Shown: in pieces, positions 22,001 through 30,884 of the stretch
Position numbering within the stretch: the first letter of the stretch is position 1
Layout: every line of letters begins with the position of its first letter
Notes under the pieces: generated by a model
Seen by the model: only the letters and a program-made list of their open reading frames with translations
Told to the model about the DNA's origin: nothing
Database searches by the model: none
Program-made: the position numbers and the translations under genes
Virus record (IMG/VR): IMGVR_UViG_3300019458_000051
Coordinates: 1-48,204 of that record
From: a virus
Strand: one strand, 5' to 3'
DNA: 48,204 bases

Positions 22001-23935
22001 GGAGGCAGCCTCGAGCCCTCCGATGGACGCCAGGTCCACACCCATTCCGCCGGCCTGACGGTAGAAGTTGTCCGACAGGCCCTCTTCTTTCCAGGTCTTG
22101 TACAGCGAGATGGACTGGTCGTATAGACCCTTGACCAGAAGTCCCTGCATGATCCTGGTCACCACCACGGGCACCTTGGCCATGCCAAGGGCAGCCATCA
22201 GCGGGTCGGTAACCATCTCACCGCCTCTGGCCAGCGCTCCAGCGGCCAGGCCCTTCAGCGCCTTCTCCTGCTCCGTCTCCCCCTCCTTGGGTGGCTGGGA
22301 GGCCCAGTCCTGTATGAGCTGCGCCATCCTACCTGCCGGACCAAGGACCGGAACCGCCTTCATCACCTCCGGCAGGGCCCGCTGGCGCCAGTCCGGAGGC
22401 GCCCCCAACGCCTCCCCCGCGGCGCCGACCAGCTCTCCTGGCAGCCCCAGGGCCTGCTCCACGACCCCCACCCCCGGCGCTGCCGCCCTGGCCAACTGCG
22501 GAGCCATGCCGGGCTGCGGGCCCGCCACGGCCGCCTCGGAGGCGGTCCTGGCCATGAGTTCCTGGGTCGTCGGAACCGTGGCTGGGGGCGGTCCCAGGAG
22601 CCCCATTACCTCGCCTCCCCCGCCGTAGCCAACCATCCCAGGAGTGGGCCCTTGTGGCGGAAGGGCGGCCTGGACTGGCGGGGCAACCTGGGCTGGAGGG
22701 GCGGCAGGGGCGGCAGTGGCAGGAAGTGTAGGGGCGGGAGGCGGCGGCGAGGTGGTGGGACCTACCACGGTCGTAACCGGCGGAGGTGGGGGCGCGGCGG
22801 CCATCCCAACCCCTACACCACCTATTGTATCACGACCCGTTTCAGCCAGTGCTCTAGACGCGGGCGGGCGGTTGGACGCCCCGATCCCGACCGCCGCGGT
22901 GGCGGCCTTGGCGGGGGCCTTGGTCCGTCCGCTGACCGCCTCTGCCGGCTCTTCTGCGGTCTCGGCCGCGTACAGCTTGGCCTGTCGGCTGGCCTCGGCC
23001 GCCATCTCCATGGCCATCTTCGGGTCACCGATGGAGGCCAGCCAGGTGGCGTACTTCCACTGCCGCATCGCCGCGGGCATCACGTACCTGGACCGCCCCG
23101 CCTTCTCGACGTCAGCCTCTGTGATTGATGGGCCCAGGGTGGGACGGACGATCCCCTCCCCCTGTTCACGCAGCCTCCCACCTATCTCCCCGGCCGTCTC
23201 CTGGACGGCCCTCATCCGCTCAATCCTGGAACGTATCTCCGATTGGTCTACGTCTCCTTCCCTGGGCCTGACCCCCGTCTCCAGCTCTCGCTCCCGGTAG
23301 ATGTCGGTCTTGGCCTCCTGGTACAGATCGGCATCACTCTTTGGGGCCCTGGCACCGATCGCCGCCCATCGGCGCTCCCTCGCCAGGCGCTGCCTTTCCT
23401 CGGACAGCTCACGACGCTCCCCCTCCCGCAGCATCCTCTCCCTGGCCGCGGCCCTCCTGTCCTCGGCCGACTCCCTGGATCGCTGGAACTGCTCGTACTG
23501 CGCCTGGGCCCTGGAGCCCAGCTTGTACTCCTTTTCACGAACTTCCGCCGCCTCGCCGGCCTCCCGCTCCAGTTGCTTCTCTAGCCGCTTCTGCTCGGCC
23601 CCAACCGATGCGGCGTAGTCCCTCGCGGCATCAGCGCTCAGGCCGCCAACCGGGGGCGGAGACACCATACCGGCCAGAGCTGCGTTTCGCTGAGCGGACT
23701 CCAGTTCATCCCTGACCTTCCTGGCCTCGGCCTCAGACTCAGCCGTGAGCCTGGCCGCCTGGTCCTCACGGGCCCTGCGACTCTGTATTAAGGATGCGAT
23801 GTCGGACAGGGCCCGAGAGAATTCCGAGGCGTAGTCCCTCTCCTGACCGACACCGGAAGGCAGACCTATCCGTACAGAGTAGTCGTCTCCGCCTCCGCCC
23901 CTACGCCTACGGCTTATGCTGGAACCAAGTGGCAC
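19058..23935 (-). CDS. Very large internal virion (ejection-type) protein, 1625 codons
   Basis: This is the largest gene. N-terminal residues about 30-370 are charged, coiled-coil helix. About 378-470 is a Pro/Ala-rich linker, then Gly/Ala-rich and helical segments. The C-terminal half (about 800-1600) is helical with Trp-rich patches and resembles large internal or ejection proteins of podoviruses. No lysozyme or polymerase motif is seen. Start GTG 23935 has AGGGGTGATT upstream. A conserved promoter element at codons about 362-371 precedes in-frame ATG 22804, which would yield a 1248-aa shorter form. Ejection function is inferred from size and context. Confidence 0.65.
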   Translation of the reverse strand: MPLGSSISRRRRGGGGDDYSVRIGLPSGVGQERDYASEFSRALSDIASLIQSRRAREDQAARLTAESEAEARKVRDELESAQRNAALAGMVSPPPVGGLSADAARDYAASVGAEQKRLEKQLEREAGEAAEVREKEYKLGSRAQAQYEQFQRSRESAEDRRAAARERMLREGERRELSEERQRLARERRWAAIGARAPKSDADLYQEAKTDIYRERELETGVRPREGDVDQSEIRSRIERMRAVQETAGEIGGRLREQGEGIVRPTLGPSITEADVEKAGRSRYVMPAAMRQWKYATWLASIGDPKMAMEMAAEASRQAKLYAAETAEEPAEAVSGRTKAPAKAATAAVGIGASNRPPASRALAETGRDTIGGVGVGMAAAPPPPPVTTVVGPTTSPPPPAPTLPATAAPAAPPAQVAPPVQAALPPQGPTPGMVGYGGGGEVMGLLGPPPATVPTTQELMARTASEAAVAGPQPGMAPQLARAAAPGVGVVEQALGLPGELVGAAGEALGAPPDWRQRALPEVMKAVPVLGPAGRMAQLIQDWASQPPKEGETEQEKALKGLAAGALARGGEMVTDPLMAALGMAKVPVVVTRIMQGLLVKGLYDQSISLYKTWKEEGLSDNFYRQAGGMGVDLASIGGLEAASRVHRAGVRPAQEPPPAPRTAQEAPPPARAAQEAVRPAETALERAVREASEAVPELPSRGRALDQPGSQANASLESAASAEAISRQATMKMQGKKYVVFDRAGNERPLIGPEAVDYRPRPGETYGIKGPRGFEVLEANGGRVPDSALVSETTPSAKAPTAKPPSEAAPPPTGANPPKADYGQKVPWWHRWMKPAVERIREMKTAKGEPVGEKIAQGFEEARDYGEAKGGQYVRAYDDAIARLKTQEGKGFDRAWARTVESLNGDRPYSSLKPTEQAAYDSVKAFMNDVKRAGKEAGTFSGQEIDHFFPHMRERPSYEALIESHAEWMRNTPEGQARANAVRKQHKDWVGGPSADLMDLAQMDLSKNYGNESWQKKYGHLERVRTDLAAQDFRRDPGVVREYLYSAWERIAHGRYLGPGSEVAKVGSSLMSPEQRQFVADTTKKSFGYSQPGLAGGTFERAGMEVRAVMGLTKLGLSQVRQMAQAAVPSARAIGVSGIRRGVSNLVRASRDYVFSHAQVARDAAVSTPTALRGEIFERHGGVGETVVGRALKLGGRAPEAWKKFVDTTWGMETVDKGVRQWSDRAGRLTFIDAVRRKNLKALEQMLRSKELAQEAVGMSADALEARLSRGEIGKPIIEPGPRGGKTTEGTKAMFDRGDWLMDRAAKLFVDETNYRTRAENIPLAQNTPVAKVFNTFMAFPYQHWRWNVKEVGRLRSAMKSGDRAGMARAARTLITYHAVMAPLWGSMSLAASSLLKGRGLNEEDIESLKADAETPREHLRKLAQAYAKISSTRPIDKSDMDAMSLAIAGLQAWQYAGGVGYPDALLARGARSFNFSGEEYGETWQNVSGFAGAPVQSVAEVAVGATDFVKYLLNSDDKVKYTPARVRQLYRQWINNIGGNLMPNPFGLGRAALGEVKERVAPSKTRPNFSPGWVKFLFGDEDDWYWTPEHGVTSEKAERQREELKKREARERARRKMLSRRQ
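22824..22851 (-). promoter_or_regulatory. Conserved promoter element, copy 2, inside the virion gene
   Basis: On the minus strand it reads CACTGGCTGAAACGGGTCG then TGATACAAT. The TACAAT -10 box at 22829-22824 is 20 bases before in-frame ATG 22804, with AGGGG between. It is embedded in coding sequence for the flexible linker (ALAETGRDTIGG). A start here would give a C-terminal 1248-aa product. Confidence 0.6.
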
Positions 23936-23938
23936 GAC

Positions 23939-24400
23939 CTAATCACCCCTAAGCGATCTCTGAATCTGAGCCCCGCCCGCTGCCCCCCCTGCGGCTCCGG
24001 ACAAGAAACCGCCCATCCCGCTGGCCCTCCTGACGGCCTCCATCTCAGGAGGCGGACCAGCCTGCTCCACGATGTTTACGGGGGCGGTGTAGGTGGGAGA
24101 TCCGTAATTCCTAAGCCCAGCGCCGCCCAGCACCTTCTCCAGCCCGGACGCGCTGCCCTGGCCTCGAGTGAGCGCTGCAACCAGAGCATCCCGAAGGGTG
24201 CTCGTCTTTCTGGTCCTGGTCAGGCCAGGCAGCTCTTGCTGCCCGTACTGGAGCAGCTTCTGGCGCCAGTCGTACTTCGCCTGCTTGTTGACGTTCCTGG
24301 CCTCTGCTTCGGCCGCGCGGTTGGCGGAGCGGGCCCCAAAGAGACCGCTCAGTCCACCCGCCAGACCGCCAAGGGCCGCACCGAGAAACGGTAACGCCAT
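23939..24400 (-). CDS. Gly/Ala-rich virion-type protein, 153 aa
   Basis: It starts MALPFLGAALGGLAGGLSGL, a glycine-rich hydrophobic segment seen in small internal virion proteins, then a charged helix (AEAEARNVNKQAKYDWRQK) and a second Gly-rich region near the end. It lies directly upstream of the large internal virion gene and is likely packaged with it. The exact role is unknown. Confidence 0.6.
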   Translation of the reverse strand: MALPFLGAALGGLAGGLSGLFGARSANRAAEAEARNVNKQAKYDWRQKLLQYGQQELPGLTRTRKTSTLRDALVAALTRGQGSASGLEKVLGGAGLRNYGSPTYTAPVNIVEQAGPPPEMEAVRRASGMGGFLSGAAGGAAGGAQIQRSLRGD

Positions 24401-24402
24401 GA

Positions 24403-25497
24403 CTACTCCCTCCCTCCCTCACCGAGACCGAGAACCAGCTCGAGCATCCTGCTGTCGATCTGGCTCGTGGTCCCGTCTCCGTTGTCGATCGTGAGCATGA
24501 ACGGTTCACCGGCGCGTCCGGCCGCGGCCATCGCCGCCTGCTGCTGACGGATCTGCTGGGCGAGCTGCTCACGGTTCATCCGGAGGTTCTCCAGGTTCAC
24601 GCCCTTGCTGACCAGGTCCTGCTGGACGGCGCGAGCCTGTTCGATGCCGGCCCTGCGGGATTCCTCGCGCTTGCCCTCGTACTCTCCGGCGATCTCGCGC
24701 TGACCCCTCGAGATGTCGGACCTGGCCGCGGACTCCTGCTCCGCCAGAATGGCAGCGGCGGCCGGGCCCGTGATTCCGCGGCGAGCGAGATCGGCCATCG
24801 CGCTCTCCTTGGCCCCCCTCAGACCTCCCATCCCCCGCTCAAACTCGAGCCCCTGCGCCCTGGCCAGGGCCGCGTCCCCAAAGGCGTTCCCCTTCAGGCC
24901 GCCCATGGCGGCCCCCTTCAGGGCCTGCTCAAGCTCGGAGTCTCCAAGGTCTCCCAGCGCTCCCCACATTTGCTCGTACGCCCATGGGCTGCCGGACAGG
25001 GGCTGGCTGGCCGCAGTGGGCGGCGTTGCGATCGGCGGCGCCCCAGGTTGCGGAGCGGCCGTTGGACCCGACGGAGGCAGGCCCACCGGCGCCGCCTGGG
25101 GGGCCGGCGTGGGCGGGGCTGTGGACGGTTGCGGCTGCTGCTGCTGCGGAGCCTGGCTTGCCGTTGCCGTGTTGTAGGGCGTGGCGTTCGGGTTGACAGC
25201 GCCGGGCGCTATCGGAGACTGGGCCATCGTCCGACCGGGCACTCCGGAGGCCAGTCCGCCCTGCGTCCACGGCCTGTTGCCCTGCGGCAGGGCCGCCTCC
25301 ATCCTGGCCGGGTAGGAGCCAGGGGCTGCGAACGCCGAGGGGGCCTGACCAGGCGGGCGACCGATAGGGGCCACCGGAACGGTCGGCCTCTGCGGCGCCG
25401 CCGGACGAGGCACCTGCGGCGCCGGGGTCCCCGCGGCGTTGGGCGCACCGACTGCCCCCGGCACCGGCGGTCTCATCGGCCTGTAGGGAAGGGGCAT
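24403..25497 (-). CDS. Pro/Ala-rich virion-type protein, 364 aa
   Basis: Residues 1-165 are low-complexity Pro/Ala/Gln sequence with many PTxP and QQQPQ stretches; 166-364 are helical with Arg/Glu/Gln heptads (REQLAQQIRQQQ). It resembles internal virion proteins that sit next to the portal. ATG 25497 starts it. The neighbours, a Gly-rich protein and a 1625-aa protein, support an internal-core set of three. Confidence 0.6.
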   Translation of the reverse strand: MPLPYRPMRPPVPGAVGAPNAAGTPAPQVPRPAAPQRPTVPVAPIGRPPGQAPSAFAAPGSYPARMEAALPQGNRPWTQGGLASGVPGRTMAQSPIAPGAVNPNATPYNTATASQAPQQQQPQPSTAPPTPAPQAAPVGLPPSGPTAAPQPGAPPIATPPTAASQPLSGSPWAYEQMWGALGDLGDSELEQALKGAAMGGLKGNAFGDAALARAQGLEFERGMGGLRGAKESAMADLARRGITGPAAAAILAEQESAARSDISRGQREIAGEYEGKREESRRAGIEQARAVQQDLVSKGVNLENLRMNREQLAQQIRQQQAAMAAAGRAGEPFMLTIDNGDGTTSQIDSRMLELVLGLGEGGRE

Positions 25498-25507
25498 GGA
25501 TCTCTCC

Positions 25508-25981
25508 TCAGAACATCATGAAGGACGCGCCCGGATTGGTCGGGGCGACCACCGTATAGACTGTCTCTCTGTAGAACTCGGTGCAGTACGTCGGTATGCC
25601 AGCCCCGGCCGTGATCGCCAATCCGAGCTGCGCCGAGTTGATCGAGGCTGGGCTGAGCGAGAAGTGCGGGGCCGACCTGAGCTGGTAAGCCACCCCCTGT
25701 CCCGTGACCACAAGAACGTCGGACAGTCCGTTGAATATGAACATGTTGGGCCCAGCCACGGCCTCGTCCCTGGTCCTGGCAAAGATGGTGCAGGACTGCA
25801 CCGTTCCCACGTCCCCAGGAAGGTTGGGGAAAACGAACCTCTGAATCCTCCCGTTCGCCCCGAAGATGTAGCTCGTGTCGCCGTCGTTCTGCGAGACCGC
25901 CTGCACCTTGCTCGAGCCGGCGCCCAGCTCGAACGTGTCTGGGCTGCCGACCAAGATAGGGTAGTCCTTCACCGTCGGCAT
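25508..25981 (-). CDS. Virion beta-sandwich protein, 157 aa
   Basis: ATG 25981 overlaps the neighbouring stop (TGATG). The sequence is clearly related to 30877-31722: MPTV..YP, SKV.AV..NDGD, RF.FP.LP, SCT, Y.LRS.P, LGL and CTE.(Y/F)RET. Such jelly-roll-like domains are common in tail or head fibers. It lacks the 120-residue C-terminal extension of its paralogue. Confidence 0.65.
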   Translation of the reverse strand: MPTVKDYPILVGSPDTFELGAGSSKVQAVSQNDGDTSYIFGANGRIQRFVFPNLPGDVGTVQSCTIFARTRDEAVAGPNMFIFNGLSDVLVVTGQGVAYQLRSAPHFSLSPASINSAQLGLAITAGAGIPTYCTEFYRETVYTVVAPTNPGASFMMF

Positions 25982-26250
25982 CAGAACACCAGCACGCGGG
26001 CGATGCCCACGTCCGTAGCCCTCAGCACTATCACGCTTTCGGTCCAGTCTTCGGAGCCGTCGTAGACGATGAACCCTCCGTCACGGCCCACCACCAGGAA
26101 ACCCTCCGGAACCCTTCCCAGGGTGTGACTGACGAACTTGTCTGCGTTGGCGGCTGTGAACTCCACCATCGTCGGAATGCTGGCCCGAAATCGCGTACCG
26201 GCGATCAGCCCCTCGGAGCCGTCAACCACAGAAAGCGGAAAGACGATCAC
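25981..26250 (-). CDS. Small virion protein, 89 aa
   Basis: It starts MIVFPLSVVDGSEG and has VSHTLGRVPEGFLVVGRD near the middle. The pattern HTLGRVPxGFLVVxRDGG is widely seen in small phage structural proteins encoded after tail nozzle genes. ATG 26250 overlaps the nozzle-like gene by four bases. Its exact position in the particle is not known. Confidence 0.65.
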   Translation of the reverse strand: MIVFPLSVVDGSEGLIAGTRFRASIPTMVEFTAANADKFVSHTLGRVPEGFLVVGRDGGFIVYDGSEDWTESVIVLRATDVGIARVLVF

Positions 26251-28061
26251 AGGTAGTCCCTCCTACCCCGGATAGAAAGTACGTCAGTGGCCATCTGCTC
26301 GATCCAGAACTCGTCCTTGCCGTCGTACTCGATCCCCACCTGCACCAGAGATCGCTGGTCCCCGGTCGTCGAACAGCGGACCCACTTCCACCCAGGCTCG
26401 CCCTGTAGGCGTGCCGAGACGGAGACGATCGGATCGTCCAGCTTCCCGTCCCCGTAGACGGTGAAGGTTACCGGATACCTGGTCTCAGCGCACAGCATGC
26501 CCACGGCGTTGATTCCAAGCAGGTCACCCGGCCCGGCCGCCTCCGGCCTCTGGGCCCTCGAGACCAGGGTGGCCCTGATCCTGGCCCCGCTGTCGGTGTG
26601 CCCCTCGAAGAGCCGATACACCTGGTTGTTGCCATCCATGGCAGCAAGGACTATTGTCGCACCGTCCAGGTCGAACCCCTGCCGGATCGCCCTCGGCTTG
26701 GTCGGGAACGACAGCTCAGTCCATGCTCCGTCCTTCCAATTGAACGACACCCCGGTCCATCCGCCGTCACTGGTCGGCAACGCGCAGAAGTAGATCCCCA
26801 GCCGGTTCACCGTGTCGGCGTAGGAAAGACTCCTACGCTCCAGGTCCACCCTTGATAGCACACGCCTCACCGTGTCGTTCGACACCAGGACCGGCAGCGA
26901 GTCCGGAGTTGCGGTCATGAAGCCGTCTTCGGACAGAAAGACCAGGAGGCCCTCGCAGTTCCTCATGGTGAACGGCGCCACGCATCCGACCCTGTGGGTC
27001 CACTCGTCGGACTCCCAGGTTGACCTGTCGTATCCGGTCAGGATCATCATGGATCTGTTCTTTGCCACCACCTGCTTCTTGCCCCACGGGAATACGATGT
27101 TGATCCTGTCTCCATCGTTCTGGCGGAACGTCAGGGCCTGCGCGGCAGAGTACGATTCCTCACGGTCTATCGGAGAGTACGAAACGGTGTGGTCGTCTGT
27201 CACCCACCACATCCTCTCGTTCCAGTGCGCCATCCACGTGGCGCTGGCCGGGGGGCGCTCGTTGTTGGTCTCGAGCTGTGCCCCGGTTGCGTCGGCCAGG
27301 ATCTCATGGGTGGTGGTTCCGACGGCTATCAGGGCCTGCGCGAACTGGACCACGCCGCCCACCCGGCTCATGAACACCTGGTAGTGAGTGGCCCTCACGT
27401 CGCTGGACGGGGCCACGAAGTCTGTGACGGTAAACTTCTGGCTGCTCCCACCACCGCTCAGGGTCACCGAAAGCGGCGGAGAAGCGTTTCCTACATGGCC
27501 GGTCTGAGAGTCGTAGTATGCATACGACACCTGGTATGTTCCGTCAACCAGGAAGCCGCCGGAAGCCGAGGCGCTATCCAGCGTCAGCACCAAGGACGGC
27601 GCCGGCCGCCCTGCCTCCGTCCAGCCGTCCGCGGTGATGACCTTCATCCGGCCCGAACCTTCACGGAGGGCGTAGACGACGTTTCGGTCCTGGATGAAGA
27701 TCCACGGCAGGTCTGAGCTGGGAAGGGCTCCGCCGATGTCCTGCGGGATTAGACCGTCCCACTCCCCGGTGGACCTCACCAGGGCGAAGCCTTGATCCTC
27801 CCCACCTACCAGGAGCGCCCAGTCCTCGAGACCGCCAGACGCACCCTGGAGACCGCGGGTAGGAAGGACCGCGCTTGGCCTGAACCCGGAGGGAGGATCG
27901 CCCACTGAGAACTGGACCGACCCAGGCCGGACGTTCATCCTCCTGTTGAAGCTGAACCAGTTGACGGCCCTCTGCCACCCGTTGGCGGGGACATGCTCCG
28001 GGCTGACGGAGTCGTACTGACCACCGTGGACCGAAGCGGCCATCACCTCGTCACGCCTCAA
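26247..28061 (-). CDS. Tail nozzle/tubular-B-like protein, 604 aa
   Basis: The protein is beta-rich, with features of podovirus nozzle or stabilisation proteins: GDGSVQ-like openings (MNVRPGSVQFSVG), ATHYQVFMSRVGG, ATWMAHWNERMWWVTDD, INIVFPWGKKQVVAKN, then GLLVFLSEDGFM. These build the end of the short tail through which DNA leaves. TTG 28061 has AGGAGA upstream; ATG 28043 is possible. It lies just downstream of the connector gene at 28063, the usual order in short-tailed phages. Confidence 0.65.
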   Translation of the reverse strand: MRRDEVMAASVHGGQYDSVSPEHVPANGWQRAVNWFSFNRRMNVRPGSVQFSVGDPPSGFRPSAVLPTRGLQGASGGLEDWALLVGGEDQGFALVRSTGEWDGLIPQDIGGALPSSDLPWIFIQDRNVVYALREGSGRMKVITADGWTEAGRPAPSLVLTLDSASASGGFLVDGTYQVSYAYYDSQTGHVGNASPPLSVTLSGGGSSQKFTVTDFVAPSSDVRATHYQVFMSRVGGVVQFAQALIAVGTTTHEILADATGAQLETNNERPPASATWMAHWNERMWWVTDDHTVSYSPIDREESYSAAQALTFRQNDGDRINIVFPWGKKQVVAKNRSMMILTGYDRSTWESDEWTHRVGCVAPFTMRNCEGLLVFLSEDGFMTATPDSLPVLVSNDTVRRVLSRVDLERRSLSYADTVNRLGIYFCALPTSDGGWTGVSFNWKDGAWTELSFPTKPRAIRQGFDLDGATIVLAAMDGNNQVYRLFEGHTDSGARIRATLVSRAQRPEAAGPGDLLGINAVGMLCAETRYPVTFTVYGDGKLDDPIVSVSARLQGEPGWKWVRCSTTGDQRSLVQVGIEYDGKDEFWIEQMATDVLSIRGRRDYL

Positions 28062-28062
28062 G

Positions 28063-28770
28063 CTATCTCCTGTACGTGAAGTCCGAAGCAGTGTCGAACA
28101 GCTCCTTGCCGATCCCCTGTACCCGGATGAACTCCTGGGAGCCCTGCTGGCCAGTCCCGCCGTAGTAGTCCGGCACCCGGTCCATCACCTTCATGATCTC
28201 GGCGTCGACGCCCTTGCTGTCCTCGCCATCCTCCGGAAGGAGCAGCTTCACGCCCCAGAGGATCACCGCGATATGGAACGGCTGGAGCAGCCCAAGGTCG
28301 TCCAGGTCGTCGTCGTCCTGGGACATCCCGAGCACAGGGATGTACCGAAGCCTGAGCCCGTCCTCAACCGCGGCGGTTGGGGTTGGGAACAGGATCAGCT
28401 CCCCGCCGGACACGGCGAAGAACACCCCGCCCGCGTTGGGGTAGCTCCGACGGAGTTCCGAGTCCGGGTTCTCGATCTCGTCCTCTGTAGTCGGATCCGC
28501 CTTGACGTATTTGGTGAAGGTGGGGTACTTGCACTGAACCGACACGTACCGCAGCAGCCCCCGTGGGTTCTGGTATCGGTACGTGTCGGCCTCGAGATCC
28601 CTCAGCACGATCCGCCTGAAGGCGTTCTTGTTGACCCTGTCGATCTCGGCCTGTACCTGCTGCGCCCCCACGTTGAGGGCCGAGTCGATATCGGCGTCGT
28701 TGAACCGCTGCTGGGCGCCTGTGTCGAGAAGCCTCCTGCGCGCCCAGCGGCGCATCTGGATCAGGTTCAC
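28063..28770 (-). CDS. Head-tail connector (tubular-A-like) protein, 235 aa
   Basis: Start NLIQMRRWARRRLLD, then FNDADIDSALNVGAQQVQAEI, a helical N-terminus typical of podovirus connector proteins; later LRYVSVQCKYP and ELILFPTPTA. Such proteins form a ring between portal and nozzle. GTG 28770 follows GGGGGAAG. It precedes the nozzle-like gene on the same strand. The call rests on pattern and synteny. Confidence 0.65.
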   Translation of the reverse strand: MNLIQMRRWARRRLLDTGAQQRFNDADIDSALNVGAQQVQAEIDRVNKNAFRRIVLRDLEADTYRYQNPRGLLRYVSVQCKYPTFTKYVKADPTTEDEIENPDSELRRSYPNAGGVFFAVSGGELILFPTPTAAVEDGLRLRYIPVLGMSQDDDDLDDLGLLQPFHIAVILWGVKLLLPEDGEDSKGVDAEIMKVMDRVPDYYGGTGQQGSQEFIRVQGIGKELFDTASDFTYRR

Positions 28771-28780
28771 GTCTTCCCCC

Positions 28781-29185
28781 TTACGGGATCTGGATGTAGG
28801 TCAGGTCCACCAGGACCCGTCCGGACGTCGGATTGGAAGCGGTCGAGCCGTCGGACTTGTAGCAGTTGATCGAGAGAGGGGTCGACACTGCGAACGAGAG
28901 GTTCGTAGCGTTGGTGAAGAACTGTCGCTGCTTGACGCCGACCGTGACCGTGGCCACCTGGGTGGGAGTGAATGCGTCCAGGTCCGAACCGTCGCCTACG
29001 TCGAACTTGGCCACGTCGTCCCCGGCCAGGGCCACCAGAACCTCGACCTTGGCCTGAAGCACCAAGGAGTTCGGGGGGATGAAGTCGGCGACAGCCAGAG
29101 AGCCGTCACCGGAGAACTCGAACGTCGCACGCTTGGTCTTGAGCAGCCCTTCACCGCTCCGCTCGTTTACGTTGACTGTCGCCAT
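28781..29185 (-). CDS. Virion beta-sandwich protein, 134 aa
   Basis: ATG 29185 has GGAGG. The sequence contains FEFSGDGSLAVADFIPPNSL, ALAGDDVAKFDVGDG, FTPTQ and DGSTASNPTSGRVLVDL. These signatures recur in the C-terminal part of 32152-32958 and, more loosely, in 32963-33547, so three genes in this region share one fold. A capsid decoration or fiber role is plausible. Confidence 0.65.
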   Translation of the reverse strand: MATVNVNERSGEGLLKTKRATFEFSGDGSLAVADFIPPNSLVLQAKVEVLVALAGDDVAKFDVGDGSDLDAFTPTQVATVTVGVKQRQFFTNATNLSFAVSTPLSINCYKSDGSTASNPTSGRVLVDLTYIQIP

Positions 29186-29199
29186 CTTTTCCTCCCGCG

Positions 29200-29715
29200 C
29201 TACTGCGCGATGATCTCGAACGATCCCGACACGATCACGAACTGCTTTGAGCCTATGGACCCAACGGCCTCGTAGGTGTACTCGCCAGGCACGAAAGACT
29301 CCGTCTCGTCCGACGTGAAGCTGAGCAGGAAGCGCCCCTGCGTCACCGGGTCCCTGAAGACCGACAAGAGCCACGGTAGCGGGTCCCCGGTGGACCAGGC
29401 TTCCGTGGAGAAAGTGTACGAGAGCGCCAGGTCACCGTTTAGCACCGAGAACCTGATCGAGGCGGTGTCCAGGTCCACCCCTCCACCCTTCAGCGTCTCC
29501 CAGTTGTAGACCTTCTCGAAGGACTGGCCCTGGACCACCGAAACGTCTACCGTCTGCACCACCTCGGTCGGTGGGTCGTACAACGACAGTCCGGGCTCGA
29601 GCTGGTAGGCGTACCTGGCCCCGCTCCCGCCAGACGGCGCGAACCCTACCTTCGAGACCCCAAGCCTGGCCAGCCCCAGCCTTCCGACCGTCTTGGCCGG
29701 ATTGGGAAGCGTCAC
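29200..29715 (-). CDS. Structural beta-rich protein, 171 aa
   Basis: It begins MTLPNPAKTVGRLGLARLG and has a long beta-rich body with SYTFSTEAWSTG and GEYTYEAVGSIG. No named family. It overlaps the neighbour at 29712 by four bases, part of the same tail/fiber run. ATG/GTG 29715 start. Confidence 0.55.
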   Translation of the reverse strand: MTLPNPAKTVGRLGLARLGVSKVGFAPSGGSGARYAYQLEPGLSLYDPPTEVVQTVDVSVVQGQSFEKVYNWETLKGGGVDLDTASIRFSVLNGDLALSYTFSTEAWSTGDPLPWLLSVFRDPVTQGRFLLSFTSDETESFVPGEYTYEAVGSIGSKQFVIVSGSFEIIAQ

Positions 29716-30884
29716 ACCGCCACCCTTCCGCTGATGAGCGCGAGGACCGGGTCGGCGTAGGAGATGGCCCTCAGTCTGATCGTGGGACCCCGCATCGCCG
29801 CGGCCAGGGTCCCCACGTCCATGGTGAGGATGTCGGTCGGGCCGATGCTGGCCTTCGCCACCGAGTCCGCCTCCTGCTCCGTCGCGGCCGTGGTCTGACC
29901 TGACGCCAGGGTGAGCGGGGTGGTGAAGATTTCCGTACCGTTTTTCTTCACGTTGAACACCGAGCCCGAGGCCCCAGCCGTCTTACAGAACGGCTTGCCG
30001 GAGTAGATGTATATCGGCTGGGCCGGGCTGAAGGTGAAGAAGGTGGTGCTGTCCGGGGCGGCCACGTTGGACGGGTGCGACCAGACCATGTCCCGGACCT
30101 GGGCCGAAGACGGCTGGTACCTCGGAGCCGAGTTGGCGAACCCGAAGTAGGCCCCGGCGATGTCCGCCGTGCCGCCGTCCAGCCTCACGATCAACCTCAG
30201 CCTGGTAGGACTCAAGTCCAGAGTGGCGGCTCCGTTGTTTGCTCCGGCCAGATCCGCAGACCACACGAACTCGTCCACCGTTGATCCGTTTCCGCCAACC
30301 AGGTACTCGTCAACGCCGTCGTCGATGTACACCTCCACCAGGCCAGGCGTGGCCGTGAAGATGAACACGCCCGCGGCCACGCTCAGCCCGGCCAGCGGCG
30401 CCCCTCCGAAAGTGGTCAGGTCTGTGGCGGTCATCAGGTCGATCCTGAAGTCCCCGGTGCCGGTGAGGCGCACGTAGTTCCTGCCTGGAACCTTGGTGGG
30501 GGCCGTGAAGCCGACCCTGGCCACCGTGAGGCCGCTGACGCTCCAGTAGTCGGGGGCCGCCGAGTCTCCGCCGGACCAGATCAGGAACGAGTCGTTCGGT
30601 ACCAGGTTCGGGGCGAGCTGCCCAGACGTAATGACCGCAGCCCCACCTGCCGCGGCGGCGGCGATGGAGTCGAGCCTGGAGTCGAGGCTGGAGAAGCTGC
30701 CCCTGGCCTCAACCACCTCGGCCGTGATCTCGGAGGGTTCCTCGTCCAGGTCCTCGTCATAGATGGCGGATGCGATCGCGTCTCGAGCCGCGTCCAGCAG
30801 CTCCGCGTCTGCCGTTGTCCCGCTGTCAGGGTCGCCCAGCGAGTCGCTGTACGAGGGCCATTCGTCGACCAAGGTTCTAGGCAT
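29712..30884 (-). CDS. Tail fiber-like protein, 390 aa
   Basis: An acidic N-terminal helix (DEWPSYSDS...ELLDAARDAIASA) that could trimerise is followed by a galactose-binding-like beta-sandwich (about 95-260; VPNDSFLIWSGGDSAAPDYW, YVRLTGTGDF) and a C-terminal domain. This layout is common in phage fibers that bind surface sugars. It overlaps its paralogue-containing neighbour at 30877 by eight bases. Confidence 0.65.
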   Translation of the reverse strand: MPRTLVDEWPSYSDSLGDPDSGTTADAELLDAARDAIASAIYDEDLDEEPSEITAEVVEARGSFSSLDSRLDSIAAAAAGGAAVITSGQLAPNLVPNDSFLIWSGGDSAAPDYWSVSGLTVARVGFTAPTKVPGRNYVRLTGTGDFRIDLMTATDLTTFGGAPLAGLSVAAGVFIFTATPGLVEVYIDDGVDEYLVGGNGSTVDEFVWSADLAGANNGAATLDLSPTRLRLIVRLDGGTADIAGAYFGFANSAPRYQPSSAQVRDMVWSHPSNVAAPDSTTFFTFSPAQPIYIYSGKPFCKTAGASGSVFNVKKNGTEIFTTPLTLASGQTTAATEQEADSVAKASIGPTDILTMDVGTLAAAMRGPTIRLRAISYADPVLALISGRVAV

